From: Bacillota bacterium
GTDB lineage: Bacteria > Bacillota > Clostridia > Oscillospirales > Ruminococcaceae
DNA: 64,000 nt
Reading direction: 5' to 3'
NCBI GenBank assembly: GCA_023443315.1
Contig: JAEZVA010000018.1
Location: forward strand, 1-64,000
Shown: piece after piece, positions 32,984 through 41,512 of the stretch
Layout: every line of letters starts with the position of its first letter
Numbering within the stretch: the first letter of the stretch is position 1
The notes under the pieces: generated by a model
Databases searched by the model: none
What the model was told of the DNA's origin: nothing
Seen by the model: only the letters and a program-made list of their open reading frames with translations
Made by a program: the position numbers and the translations under genes

Positions 32984-34843
32984 ATGCAACACATCAAAAA
33001 ACCTGCAGCCCAAAAACTGCTTGCAATTCTTATGGCAGCCATAATGTTCTTGTGCGCGGGCTTTTCGGAATATGCCGCAGACGGGGACGAACAGGGAAAG
33101 GCGCACAGCCTGATTGTCGGTACACAGGACGTGCTGTCGGCGCTTGCGTTGGGTGCGCTGACCGCCGAAGAGACGGCGGAGTATGTCGTAGAGGTTCCGG
33201 CGGCGGTTGTAACGGGAGAGAGTGCGCAACCCGCGCTGCCCGAAGACCCCGCGATAGGGCAAGAGGATGAAAAGCCCTATGACGGCACTTCGGCGCAGCC
33301 TGCCAAGGAAGATGTCTTGCAGCAGTCCACTCAAGACGAGGGCGAATCCTCTGAGAGTTCGGACAAGTCTTCCGATGAGCCCTCGCAGCCCACAAGCAGT
33401 GATAACTCGCAGCCTGAAAGCAGTGAAACCTCGCAGCCTGTAAGTAGCGAAACCTCACAGCCTGTAAGCAGTGAGATGCCGGAGCCTGAAACGCCGAAGC
33501 AGGGTGCCCCTGCGCAGGTTTTCCGTTATCAGCTTGATAAGGCCATCATTGCGGCGCTTGAGCGCGTAAAGCTGCCCTTTGGCAGCAACTTGATGAAGGC
33601 GCAGCTTGCCCAAGGGCTTGTTGGGCAGCGACTGGTACGCTTTTTTGACAGTGGAGAGATCGATGGAACGGATTGTCAGGCAATCGTTGTGATAGACCCT
33701 GCGTCAGAGCAGGTGAAGGTGGTTGCCGTTAACCCGGGCGAGAGCGGGACACAGTCCTTGCTTTTAAATATTGTTGATGAAAACGGGCAGCCGCTGTGCG
33801 TAAATGACGCGCTGCAAAACGGCATGACCGCGGACAAAAAGGTACTGGATGGCACCGTGGACGATGCAGACCTGCCCGACAATGCCCTAATCGAGGTGCT
33901 TGAGATAAACTACGCGCAAAGCGCGCAGAGCAGCACCACCACCGATACAAGCAGCGCGCAGGAGGAAGCATCCTCCGAGCCTGCCGCGGTGACGCCCTCG
34001 CTCGAAGAGTCCTCTGTTGTGCTAAGTACCTTTGTACCCAAGGCGATGAGCACGGGGCAGACCGAGCCGGAGAGCCAAGACGCTTCTTCTCAGGAGCAAA
34101 CAAGCTCGGAGGAAACATCCTCTCAGGTTACAAGCTCTGGGGAAACGTCCTCTGAGGCTACAAGCTCAGAGCAGGCTACCCCGTCGTCCAATGTTCCGGG
34201 CGGCTCATCCGAGCCTTCTGAAGACACCCCGTCCTCCGAGCCGTCGCCCGACCCGATTGAGCAGGAGGTACAGACCACCATTCTGCTGCTAAGCACCACC
34301 AGCGAAAAGCTGGAGTTCAGCGCGTTTGCGGCAGTGCCTATCGAGGTTGGTACCGGATTCTCGGCGACGGCGGCAACGGTTTTGGTCCGCAACGGGCAGA
34401 TTACCGTAACCAAACAGATAAAAGACAACTGGGCGCCACACGGAGACCCCATCTTTGTATACACGCTTGAAAAGCTGGGCAGCGACAATGAGTATCACGA
34501 GGTCTCCAGCGACTTTATCCGCTTTACGGGCGGTAGCAGCGGCGTGGGCAAATGGGTGTCTAGCGGCAATACCGCAGGCATAGAGGAAAAGTCCGTTGTG
34601 TTTGACAGGCTGGGGGCGGGCACCTATCGCCTGACCGAGCTGGGAACCATCCGCTACCGTACTGCGCGCGTTACTGCATCGGGTAACGGGAGGGTCAGAG
34701 GAAACAGCGTCGTGTTTACCATTACCAAAAATACGCGGAAAGGCTCGGCAACGTTTGTAAACAACAAATTGATTAACAGCTGGTTCTCGCACACCGACGT
34801 GGTGAAGAATTCCTTCACGCCAGATTTCATCAAAGAACAATAA
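32984..34843 (+). CDS. Exported Ser/Glu/Pro-rich surface protein with C-terminal Cna-B-like domain
   Basis: About 619 residues. A Sec signal peptide (KKPAAQKLLAILMAAIMFLC, cleavage near residue 30) is followed by a first low-complexity stalk (about 105-165) with imperfect repeats SSETSQPV, a folded middle region (about 170-320, from FRYQLDKAIIAALERVKLPF), a second Ser/Thr/Glu stalk (about 360-425) and a C-terminal region (about 460-619) starting ITVTKQIKDNWAPHGDPIFVYTLEKLG with FDRLGAGTYRLTELG, which resembles Cna-B/SpaA pilin domains. No LPXTG or TM anchor is seen. It heads the operon with SipW, TasA-like proteins and sortase, and may be an adhesin or fibre cap. ATG 32984 is preferred to GTG 32981 on spacing from GAGAGG. 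Confidence 0.75.
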   Translation: MQHIKKPAAQKLLAILMAAIMFLCAGFSEYAADGDEQGKAHSLIVGTQDVLSALALGALTAEETAEYVVEVPAAVVTGESAQPALPEDPAIGQEDEKPYDGTSAQPAKEDVLQQSTQDEGESSESSDKSSDEPSQPTSSDNSQPESSETSQPVSSETSQPVSSEMPEPETPKQGAPAQVFRYQLDKAIIAALERVKLPFGSNLMKAQLAQGLVGQRLVRFFDSGEIDGTDCQAIVVIDPASEQVKVVAVNPGESGTQSLLLNIVDENGQPLCVNDALQNGMTADKKVLDGTVDDADLPDNALIEVLEINYAQSAQSSTTTDTSSAQEEASSEPAAVTPSLEESSVVLSTFVPKAMSTGQTEPESQDASSQEQTSSEETSSQVTSSGETSSEATSSEQATPSSNVPGGSSEPSEDTPSSEPSPDPIEQEVQTTILLLSTTSEKLEFSAFAAVPIEVGTGFSATAATVLVRNGQITVTKQIKDNWAPHGDPIFVYTLEKLGSDNEYHEVSSDFIRFTGGSSGVGKWVSSGNTAGIEEKSVVFDRLGAGTYRLTELGTIRYRTARVTASGNGRVRGNSVVFTITKNTRKGSATFVNNKLINSWFSHTDVVKNSFTPDFIKEQ

Positions 34844-34860
34844 AATGAGGTGGTAAGACG

Positions 34861-35373
34861 GTGGTAACAAAGGTCGCGCGCATCGTATCCAGCGGGTTTG
34901 TGGTGCTAATTTCCATCATGGCGGCGGCGCTTATCGTGCCGAGGATACTCGGGTATACGCCGTACACCGTGCTCTCGGGCAGCATGGAGCCGGATTATCC
35001 CATTGGCAGTGTGGTGTATGTTTACGATACCAATCCCGAACTCATCGGCGAAAACGACGTGGTGATGTACCAGCTTGCAAACGGGATGCCGGTTACCCAC
35101 CGCGTCGTCTCGGTTGATAGTGCGCAGCGTACCCTTATCACAAAGGGGGACGCAAACCCCACCGAGGATATAACCCCCATATCCCTAGATGCTGTTGTGG
35201 GCAAGGCGGTAATGTGTCTGCCATTGCTGGGTTACGCGGCACTCTTTATACAGACCATCCCGGGGCTACTCTGCATCGCGCTGATAACGGTAGCGGCACT
35301 GCTACTGCCCAAGGCGGCGGGACTGATGGAGGATTCCATTACAAAGCATCCCCCGAAGCCAACAACACTGTGA
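34861..35373 (+). CDS. sipW: Signal peptidase I, ER type (SipW)
   Basis: A 170-residue membrane peptidase. TM1 (about 10-30), the catalytic Ser41 in LSGSMEPDYPIGSVV, His80 in NGMPVTHRVVSV in place of the bacterial Lys, and the GDAN box near 96-99 mark the ER-type class to which Bacillus SipW belongs. A second TM lies at about 122-150. SipW cleaves the signal peptides of TasA-like proteins, and two such genes follow directly. The GTG start follows GAGGTGG; it is 17 bp after the surface-protein gene. Confidence 0.92.
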   Translation: MVTKVARIVSSGFVVLISIMAAALIVPRILGYTPYTVLSGSMEPDYPIGSVVYVYDTNPELIGENDVVMYQLANGMPVTHRVVSVDSAQRTLITKGDANPTEDITPISLDAVVGKAVMCLPLLGYAALFIQTIPGLLCIALITVAALLLPKAAGLMEDSITKHPPKPTTL

Positions 35374-35424
35374 GGTTACCCTGTAAAAGGGGTCGCTAGT
35401 AAGATTAAAACGGAGGCAGAATGA

Positions 35425-36054
35425 ATGAAAAAAAGAACGTTACTGTTTAGTTCTATTGCGGCAGTTCTTGCCGCAGCCCTTGCCATAGGCGGCACCGCAG
35501 CGTACTTCACAAGCAAAACCGATGAAGTGACCAACACCTTTACGGTGGGCGGCATTACCATCGAGCTGGTGGAAGACACATGGAAAAACGGCTCAAGCAA
35601 TGTTCCAGCGGGTGAGGCTGTCGCAGTAAACATGGCGCCCGGCGAGACCGCTAATAAAGACCCCGTAGTGCGCAACACTGGCGTAAGCCCCTGCTATGTT
35701 CGCCTTAAAGTAACGGGTGTTACTTGCGACGGCTCAACGATTGATGCGCCCAATGGGTTTTCAATCGGGGGCGCAAATCTTGGCACAGACACTGATAAGT
35801 GGACGTACTGGGACGGCTACTTCTACTACAACCGCACCCTTGAGGGAGCGACTGATACCGAAACCGACAGCACCGTGCCGTTGTTCACCTCGGTTAGTAT
35901 CGCTTCCACCGCGCGTGAAGGTGACGTAGCGCCCTTTAACATGGTCATTGCGGCAGAGGCAGTGCAGTGCGAAGGCGGCTTTGAGCCGGACGACGGCGAT
36001 TTCATCGATTCCGCGGTAAATGCGTTTACGGCACAGATGGCATCAGCGCTTTAA
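35425..36054 (+). CDS. TasA/camelysin-like fibre protein 1
   Basis: A 209-residue secreted protein with a SipW-dependent-type signal peptide (MKKRTLLFSSIAAVLAAALA then IGGTAAYFTSKTD). The mature part begins DEVTNTFTVGGITIELVEDTW and contains the TasA/CalY-type jelly-roll pattern APGETANKDPVVRNTGVSPCYVRLKV. Relatives form amyloid-like or donor-strand fibres in biofilm matrices. It lies right after SipW and before a paralogue. The AGGCAGAATGA spacing selects ATG 35425 over an out-of-frame ATG at 35421. Confidence 0.9.
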   Translation: MKKRTLLFSSIAAVLAAALAIGGTAAYFTSKTDEVTNTFTVGGITIELVEDTWKNGSSNVPAGEAVAVNMAPGETANKDPVVRNTGVSPCYVRLKVTGVTCDGSTIDAPNGFSIGGANLGTDTDKWTYWDGYFYYNRTLEGATDTETDSTVPLFTSVSIASTAREGDVAPFNMVIAAEAVQCEGGFEPDDGDFIDSAVNAFTAQMASAL

Positions 36055-36098
36055 TAGACCCCAATAAAAATAAAATAGATTATTAGGAGGAATGTAGA

Positions 36099-36818
36099 AT
36101 GGTTAACAAAAAGGCAGGTATTATCGCGCTTTCGCTTCTTACCGCCGCACTTCTTGCGGTGGGGGGAACCATTGCGTACTTCACCGCAAGTGCCGAGGTG
36201 GAAAACGTAGTGACCATGGGCAACGTAAAGATCTCGCTGACCGAACCGTCGTTCATTGCGGCAAACCCGGACGGCACCATCGGACCAATTGTACCGGGCG
36301 ACACCATTACAAAAGACCCCACCGTTACAAATACCGGCAAGAACCCGTGTTATGTTCGCGTAAAACTGGTTGTTGACGCAGTAAAGGGAACAGATGAAAA
36401 TGGTGACGTATCTGTTGCGGAAGAAGTGATTGAGACGCTTGCAGCAGGTCCCGGTGCTCCAGCAGGTCCTGGTGGTCCTGGTGGTCCTGGTGGTCCCGGT
36501 GGTCCCGGTGGTCCTGGAGGCCCCGGCGGTCCTGGAGGTCCCAGTGCTACTAAATATGACGACCCCAACTTCAATATCGACACAGTCAACTGGGTTTTGA
36601 AAGACGGATACTATTACTATCAACTACCTCTGGATCCGGGTTCGGCAGCAGTACTGTTTGACAAAGTTTCAATCCCTGCCACATGGGGCAATAAGTATGC
36701 CGACGTAAGCTACAACATTACGGTTAAGGCTGAGGCGGTTCAGTCCAAGAATTTTGACGAAAAGCTAATAAAGAGCGGCACTAAGATTGTAGGTTGGAAC
36801 GTAACCATCGAGAGCTAA
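36099..36818 (+). CDS. TasA/camelysin-like fibre protein 2 with Gly-Pro-Gly repeat insert
   Basis: A 239-residue paralogue of the upstream gene with the same signal type (AVGGTIAYFTASAEVENVVT) and TasA-like core VPGDTITKDPTVTNTGKNPCYVRVKL. Between two core strands (about residues 117-148) it carries a tract of Gly-Pro-Gly triplets, about nine in phase, preceded by one Ala-Pro-Ala triplet. The tract resembles collagen-like or polyproline/polyglycine-II helices and sits in an exposed loop. AGGAGG precedes the ATG. Low-complexity DNA here may vary in length between strains. Confidence 0.9.
   Translation: MVNKKAGIIALSLLTAALLAVGGTIAYFTASAEVENVVTMGNVKISLTEPSFIAANPDGTIGPIVPGDTITKDPTVTNTGKNPCYVRVKLVVDAVKGTDENGDVSVAEEVIETLAAGPGAPAGPGGPGGPGGPGGPGGPGGPGGPGGPSATKYDDPNFNIDTVNWVLKDGYYYYQLPLDPGSAAVLFDKVSIPATWGNKYADVSYNITVKAEAVQSKNFDEKLIKSGTKIVGWNVTIES
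36465..36545 (+). repeat. In-frame 9-bp tandem repeat encoding Gly-Pro-Gly triplets
   Basis: Units of GGTCCTGGT with synonymous drift (GGTCCCGGT, GGCCCCGGC, GGTCCTGGA) run in phase with the TasA-like gene. The mix of synonymous codons suggests the tract is held by selection and not a recent slippage product. Confidence 0.85.
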
Positions 36819-36899
36819 TACGAAGGATAGTAGGGAAGCTACTATGCAACTTTATGACTATCCGGCTCTGCAGCCGTGCAGGCGGAAAGGAACCGCAAT

Positions 36900-37586
36900 A
36901 TGAAACATGTTGTATGGAAAACGTTGCTCTGCCTTACGGCGGTCGCGCTGTTTAGTCTCGCACTGGCGGCAGGCGTGTCGGCGCTGGAGAGCAAGGTGGT
37001 GCTTGACGGTACGGGGGATCTGGTTACCATACCGGGCGACGATCTGTTCACAGAGCTAAAGGACATGATGCCGGGCGATGTGGGCACCCAAGATATCCTG
37101 ATTCACAACCAGTTTAACAAAAAGGTCAAGCTGTACCTCAAAACCGAGGTGGCGGGGTTTATGACCCCGCAGGATCGGGAGCGTTCCGAACGCCTGCTTG
37201 ATGCGCTTGAATTAAAGCTCACCCTGTCTCGTGTGGGCGCGGCGGAGTCTACCCTGTTTGATGGTACGGCAGCGGGTCCCCCAATCGGTAAAGAGATTGC
37301 CCTTGGAACCTATGCAAAGGGGGCGCAGGCAACCATTACCGCAACCCTGACCGTACCCGCAGAGCTTGGAAACGAGTTTCAGGATGCGGCTGGTAAGGTG
37401 AAATGGGTGTTTTACTGCAAAGAGGTAACATCCTCAACCTCTTCTTCATCCGAAACCGAATCGGATGTAACTGTAATCAATGACGTGCGCATGCCCGAAA
37501 CGGGCGGCTTCCCCGTAGAGGCACTGATGCCCATTGGCGCGGTGCTGCTGCTTGGCGGCTTTGCGTTTGCCACAAAAAAGCGGTAG
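36900..37586 (+). CDS. Sortase substrate with MPETG anchor
   Basis: A 228-residue wall-anchored protein: Sec signal peptide (about residues 1-28, LLCLTAVALFSLALAAGVSA), an ectodomain beginning ESKVVLDGTGDLVTIPGDD with TasA-like phrases (MMPGDVGTQDILIHNQFNKK), a Ser/Thr/Glu linker, and a C-terminal sorting signal MPETGG followed by a hydrophobic stretch and KKR. It is likely the covalently anchored base or accessory subunit of the fibre made by the two upstream proteins. The ATG at 36900 follows GGAAAGGAA. The dedicated sortase is the next gene. Confidence 0.88.
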   Translation: MKHVVWKTLLCLTAVALFSLALAAGVSALESKVVLDGTGDLVTIPGDDLFTELKDMMPGDVGTQDILIHNQFNKKVKLYLKTEVAGFMTPQDRERSERLLDALELKLTLSRVGAAESTLFDGTAAGPPIGKEIALGTYAKGAQATITATLTVPAELGNEFQDAAGKVKWVFYCKEVTSSTSSSSETESDVTVINDVRMPETGGFPVEALMPIGAVLLLGGFAFATKKR

Positions 37587-37600
37587 ACAAATGATACAAG

Positions 37601-37636
37601 CAAAAACCGCCATGCTGTTTGCATCGGCGGTTTTTG
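37601..37636 (+). terminator. Hairpin between anchor gene and sortase (attenuator)
   Basis: CAAAAACCGCC (37601-37611) pairs perfectly with GGCGGTTTTTG (37626-37636), with a T-run. It should lower sortase expression relative to the structural proteins. Confidence 0.8.
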
Positions 37637-37665
37637 TTTGAGCGAGAAGGGAAGGACACTCTGAT

Positions 37666-38349
37666 ATGTCGAGACAAAGAAAAAGAGGGCTTGTATCCAC
37701 CCTGCTTATTGTGGTAGGTATCTTAATGCTGACCGTATCGGTTGCGTATCAGACCTTTTACTACCCGTGGGGGGCACTGCTCTCCTCCTTAGGGCTTGTG
37801 TCGGCGCAGGAGCTGCCCGACCCCGACCCCATTCTCACTTCTGTAAGCGTGCATAAGAGCAGCTTTGTGGTGACGGAGCAGGGTGAGCAGAGGGGGGAGC
37901 TGCAAAACCCCAATGCGATGGGCAGCTTTTTTGCCCAGAGACCCGCACTTGATATCACCGCGGTGGGCAGCATCAAGCTGCCTTCCATCGGTATATCCGA
38001 AAACCTCGTGGAGGGCGGCGGGGATGAGCTGTTTTATGGGGTGGGTCATATCCCCGGCTCCGCGCTTCCAGGAGAAAAAGGCAACTGTGTGCTCGCAGGG
38101 CACCGCAACTATTACATTATGCACCCCTTTCGCCATCTGGATAAGCTAAAAAACGGCGACGACGTAATCGTAAAATACGATAATCAGGAGTACAGGTACG
38201 TTGTTATCGATTCCTTTGTGGTGGATGCGGATAACCGATCGGTTCTTGCTGCGCAGGATGGGGAGGACGAGCTGCTGACGCTTGTCACCTGTACGCCGGT
38301 ATTAAACCCCACCAACCGCCTGATTGTGTGGTGCAGACCCGCGGACTAA
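37666..38349 (+). CDS. Sortase, class D-like
   Basis: A 227-residue transpeptidase with an N-terminal TM helix (about 10-30) and the catalytic triad His146 (LAGHRNYY), Cys209 (TLVTCTP) and Arg218 (TNRLIVWC). The TLVTC motif and length fit class D. It should cut MPETG of the preceding protein between Thr and Gly and join it to peptidoglycan or to another fibre subunit. It is the last gene of the locus and is followed by a terminator. Confidence 0.92.
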   Translation: MSRQRKRGLVSTLLIVVGILMLTVSVAYQTFYYPWGALLSSLGLVSAQELPDPDPILTSVSVHKSSFVVTEQGEQRGELQNPNAMGSFFAQRPALDITAVGSIKLPSIGISENLVEGGGDELFYGVGHIPGSALPGEKGNCVLAGHRNYYIMHPFRHLDKLKNGDDVIVKYDNQEYRYVVIDSFVVDADNRSVLAAQDGEDELLTLVTCTPVLNPTNRLIVWCRPAD

Positions 38350-38384
38350 TATCGGGCACAAAGCCAAAGACCAGTTTCAAAAAT

Positions 38385-38425
38385 AAGCGCGCCTTGACGG
38401 CTGTAAGCCGACAGAGCGCGTTTTT
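38385..38425 (+). terminator. Terminator of the surface-fibre locus
   Basis: GCGCGC near 38387 pairs with GCGCG near 38416, with an inner GGC-TGTAA-GCC stem, followed by TTTTT. Confidence 0.8.
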
Positions 38426-38444
38426 GTGTATTAGGATAGTCAGC

Positions 38445-38912
38445 TTATGCCGGTAAAACCTCTTTGCGTTTTCCCGTTATCTCATCCACCATAAGGCGCA
38501 CGATGTTGACCCGTGTCATGCAGTTCATGTTCTTTACCTTGTCAGCCAATGCGGGGGAAAGCCGCTTACACAACAGCACGAGCGCGTGCAGCACCTCGTC
38601 GTCATCCTCTATTAAAGCGGCTGTGCCGGTGACAATGACGCTCTCGTAGCTGGTGTCCAGCTTCTCGGGCACCAAGATTGCGCGTGTAACTACTACAAAC
38701 GACACCTTTTGGTTTTGTGACAAGACAGAAAGCTTTACACCGTCCTTTGCGCAGTGGAAATACACGCAGCCCTTGTCCTTATCGTAGCAGTAGTTCAGCG
38801 GCACGCCGTAGGGCTGCCCGTCGGCGGAGGCGGTGCACAGCACCCCGTATTCGCCTTTGTCGAGTATGGCAAGAGCGTCCTCTTTGGAGGTTAGATATTG
38901 CGGTCTGCTCAT
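38445..38912 (-). CDS. NimA-like pyridoxamine 5'-phosphate oxidase-family flavoprotein
   Basis: A 155-residue split-barrel flavin-binding protein. LAILDKGEYGVLCTASADGQPYGVPLNYCYD and VYFHCAKDGVKLSVLSQN are the usual FMN-site segments of the NimA/PNPOx-like family; VVVTRAILVPEKLDTSYESVIVTG follows the same pattern. Family members reduce nitro compounds or bind haem, and many have no known substrate. AAAGGAAT precedes the ATG. It is transcribed leftward, convergent with the sortase. Confidence 0.88.
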   Translation of the reverse strand: MSRPQYLTSKEDALAILDKGEYGVLCTASADGQPYGVPLNYCYDKDKGCVYFHCAKDGVKLSVLSQNQKVSFVVVTRAILVPEKLDTSYESVIVTGTAALIEDDDEVLHALVLLCKRLSPALADKVKNMNCMTRVNIVRLMVDEITGKRKEVLPA

Positions 38913-38972
38913 GATTATATTCCTTTCCCAAACGGATGAATTAAGATAAGATATGTATTAGTCAGGGCAAGC

Positions 38973-39638
38973 TTACTGTAGCACAGCGGCGAGCATGATG
39001 TGCAAAAACAGCCCGGGTACACAGTTTTTCGAGAGCAGGCGGGCAAATCCCGTAATCAGCCCAACCGTAAGCCCCAGCACGGCGTTGGTGACCACCGCCA
39101 TGGTGAAATCCACCGCAGAAAACGCTTGTTCAAACAGCCAAATATCCCCATACCCCGCGCGCCATACTGCAAACAACAGGGCGGTGAGCATACATACCGT
39201 TATCTCAGGCTTAAAGCTTTTGCGCAGTCGTGCCCAAACATACCCCCGAAACACAAACTCTTCAAATGCCGGAATAATAACGCCGGTATACAGCAACCCC
39301 ACAACAGCACCAACAGAAAAATCCCTTGTCTTTAACGGAGAAAGTAGTAGCACAAACACCGTAAAGCAGGCGGACGCAATGTACAACACACGGTCCTTGC
39401 TGCTGGTGAATGCGGGCAACAGGTAAAGCTTAATTCGCCAAAAACGAGCAAGTGCAAGAAGCAGTGCGCAAAGCGCCGAAAGCACGATAAATGCGGCTGT
39501 CTCGGCAAGCTGTGCGTTTACCTGAATATCGGAGCCGATGCGGGAAACCAAAAACCATCGAATCGCCTGCAAGAATACAAGCAAAACCAGAACGTTTACA
39601 AGCGTGCGAAACGGCGCACGCGTTTTTTTGTCCGCCAT
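38973..39638 (-). CDS. CPBP-family intramembrane metalloprotease
   Basis: About 221 residues and six or more TM helices. The CAAX-protease/bacteriocin-processing motif EExxxR is seen as IPAFEEFVFRGYVWARL, and the later His/Asn-containing helix near the C-terminus (NCVPGLFLHIMLA) completes the active site. CPBP proteins act in immunity to bacteriocins or in peptide maturation. ATG 39638 is favoured over 39644 by spacing from AAAGGAAG. The gene stands alone; no bacteriocin gene is near. Confidence 0.85.
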   Translation of the reverse strand: MADKKTRAPFRTLVNVLVLLVFLQAIRWFLVSRIGSDIQVNAQLAETAAFIVLSALCALLLALARFWRIKLYLLPAFTSSKDRVLYIASACFTVFVLLLSPLKTRDFSVGAVVGLLYTGVIIPAFEEFVFRGYVWARLRKSFKPEITVCMLTALLFAVWRAGYGDIWLFEQAFSAVDFTMAVVTNAVLGLTVGLITGFARLLSKNCVPGLFLHIMLAAVLQ

Positions 39639-39822
39639 ACACATTCTTCCTTTCCCTTAATATCGGTATGCAGGCAACCAATAATCCAGATATCTTCACA
39701 GCGCAGAGCACAACAATCGGGCAGGTATAGCCTCATTATACCAAAAGAGTGGTTGTTGTACCATATTTATTCACGTTAGTTTAGTTAAAAACTACAAACA
39801 TTGCGAAATCTGCTTTAACAGC

Positions 39823-39851
39823 TTGCCAAAAACTGCAGGGATTTATATAAT
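39823..39851 (+). promoter_or_regulatory. putP promoter
   Basis: TTGCCA (39823-39828) and TATAAT (39846-39851) have 17-bp spacing, 35 bp upstream of the start codon. Confidence 0.75.
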
Positions 39852-39885
39852 TTATATAAGTTTTTATCTATGAGGAGGAATTAAA

Positions 39886-41448
39886 ATGACTGGAAACGCC
39901 ATTCAAATCCTGGTCTCGATGGCTATGTATATGGCTATCATCATTGGGGTCGGGTTTGTAGTAGCGAAAAAATCCAACGAAAGCAGTGACAACTTCTTCT
40001 TGGGGGGAAGAAGCCTTGGACCGTGGGTGACCGCCATGAGCGCGGAGGCATCCGACATGAGCGGATGGCTTCTAATGGGTCTGCCCGGTGTTGCGTATTG
40101 GTGCGGTATTAGTGACGCAATCTGGACCGCGATTGGTCTTGCCATTGGCACCTACATAAACTGGCTGCTCATTGCAAAGCGCCTGCGCCATTATTCGGTT
40201 GCGGCAAACGATTCGATCACGTTGCCCGACTTCTTTAGCAACCGCTTTCGAGAGAATAAGAAGGTTATCATGCTCATTGCGGCGGTGTTTATCCTTGTGT
40301 TCTTTACGGTATACGCAGCAAGCTGTTTTGTGACCGTCGGTAAGCTGTTTTCCACCGTGTTTGGTTTTAACTATCAGCTGATGATGATTTTGGGCGCGGT
40401 GTTTGTTATCTTTTACACCTTTCTGGGCGGCTTTCTTGCCGAGAGCATCAGCGACTTTATACAGGGCATGCTGATGATTTTCGCCCTGCTTGCGGTGTTG
40501 ATTGCAGGTGTGGTTGCTGCGGGTGGACCCGCTGGGGTGCTTGCGAACATCGAACAGATACCCGGCTTCCTGAACTTCTTCGGCATTGCATCGCCTGAGC
40601 TTGTGGACGGGGTGCAGAAGCTGGATGCAGCGGGTGCACCGGTGTTTGGTCCTGCGGGCGCGTATGGGTTCCTCACCATTATTTCCACTATGTCGTGGGG
40701 TCTTGGTTATTTTGGCATGCCGCAGGTTCTTCTGCGCTTTATGGCCATTCGCAAATCGACTGAGATCAAAAAATCCAGGGTCATCGCAATCGTGTGGTGC
40801 GTTATCTCCCTGATTGCCGCGGTTTTAATTGGTCTAATCGGCAGAGCGGCGTATCCTGCGGAGCTGCTGACCGCGTCGGGCGCGGAGGGCGTATTCATTC
40901 TGCTTAGCACCCGTTTGATGCCCCCGCTGTTTGCAGGTGTTATGATGGCGGGTATTCTTGCCGCCACCATGAGCTCTTCCGACTCCTACCTGCTTATCGC
41001 GTCGAGCGCGGTGAGCAAGAACATCTATCAGGGCATGTTTAAAAAGGATGCGTCGGATAAACAGGTAATGCTGTTCTCGCGCATTACGCTCCTAGCCATT
41101 TCGTTGATTGGTGTTGTAATAGCACTCGATGAGAAAAGCATCATCTTCCAGGTGGTATCGTTTGCGTGGGCGGGCTTTGGTGCAACGTTTGGTCCGCTCA
41201 TGATCTTCTCGTTGTTCTGGAAGCGTATAACCCGTGAGGGCGCTATTGCGGGTATGCTGGCGGGTGCAGGAATGGTCTTCTTGTGGAAGCTCGTCATCCG
41301 TCCCATTGGCGGTGCGCTGGGTATTTATGAGCTTCTACCCGCATTCCTCTTCTCCTGCCTCGCCATCGTGGTGGTTTCGCTGCTTACACCAAAGCCCTCT
41401 GCGGAAATAGAGGCAGAGTTTGAGAGCGTAAAGGCAATGAAGGACTAA
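39886..41448 (+). CDS. putP: Sodium/proline symporter PutP
   Basis: A 520-residue sodium:solute symporter with about 13 TM helices. The stretch SSDNFFLGGRSLGPWVTAMSAEASDMSGWLLMGLPG contains the Na+/proline site signature, and ANDSITLPDFFSNRF and ILAATMSSSDSYLLIASS are typical of PutP. It imports proline as nutrient or osmoprotectant. AGGAGGAATT precedes the ATG. It is monocistronic with its own promoter and terminator; the terminator overlaps another promoter discussed under findings. Confidence 0.95.
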   Translation: MTGNAIQILVSMAMYMAIIIGVGFVVAKKSNESSDNFFLGGRSLGPWVTAMSAEASDMSGWLLMGLPGVAYWCGISDAIWTAIGLAIGTYINWLLIAKRLRHYSVAANDSITLPDFFSNRFRENKKVIMLIAAVFILVFFTVYAASCFVTVGKLFSTVFGFNYQLMMILGAVFVIFYTFLGGFLAESISDFIQGMLMIFALLAVLIAGVVAAGGPAGVLANIEQIPGFLNFFGIASPELVDGVQKLDAAGAPVFGPAGAYGFLTIISTMSWGLGYFGMPQVLLRFMAIRKSTEIKKSRVIAIVWCVISLIAAVLIGLIGRAAYPAELLTASGAEGVFILLSTRLMPPLFAGVMMAGILAATMSSSDSYLLIASSAVSKNIYQGMFKKDASDKQVMLFSRITLLAISLIGVVIALDEKSIIFQVVSFAWAGFGATFGPLMIFSLFWKRITREGAIAGMLAGAGMVFLWKLVIRPIGGALGIYELLPAFLFSCLAIVVVSLLTPKPSAEIEAEFESVKAMKD

Positions 41449-41473
41449 TTTTTAGCAGGGTATGGAATATTAA

Positions 41474-41502
41474 TTGACAACCTGTTAACACAATAGTATA
41501 AT
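41474..41502 (+). promoter_or_regulatory. Consensus promoter directly before a terminator hairpin
   Basis: TTGACA (41474-41479) and TATAAT (41497-41502) with 17-bp spacing are a perfect sigma-A-type promoter. The predicted start at about 41509 lies only a few bases before the hairpin at 41513-41558. Confidence 0.8.
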
Positions 41503-41512
41503 TTAATGAGAC

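Noticed and set aside
33300..33500. Tandem CRISPR-like spacing in the Ser-rich repeats
   Set aside because: The repeats are coding, imperfect and in frame with SSETSQPV-type units; no palindromic repeat or unique spacers.
36822..36899. Riboswitch upstream of the MPETG gene
   Set aside because: Only two short stems are present in about 75 bp; no known aptamer consensus can be matched.
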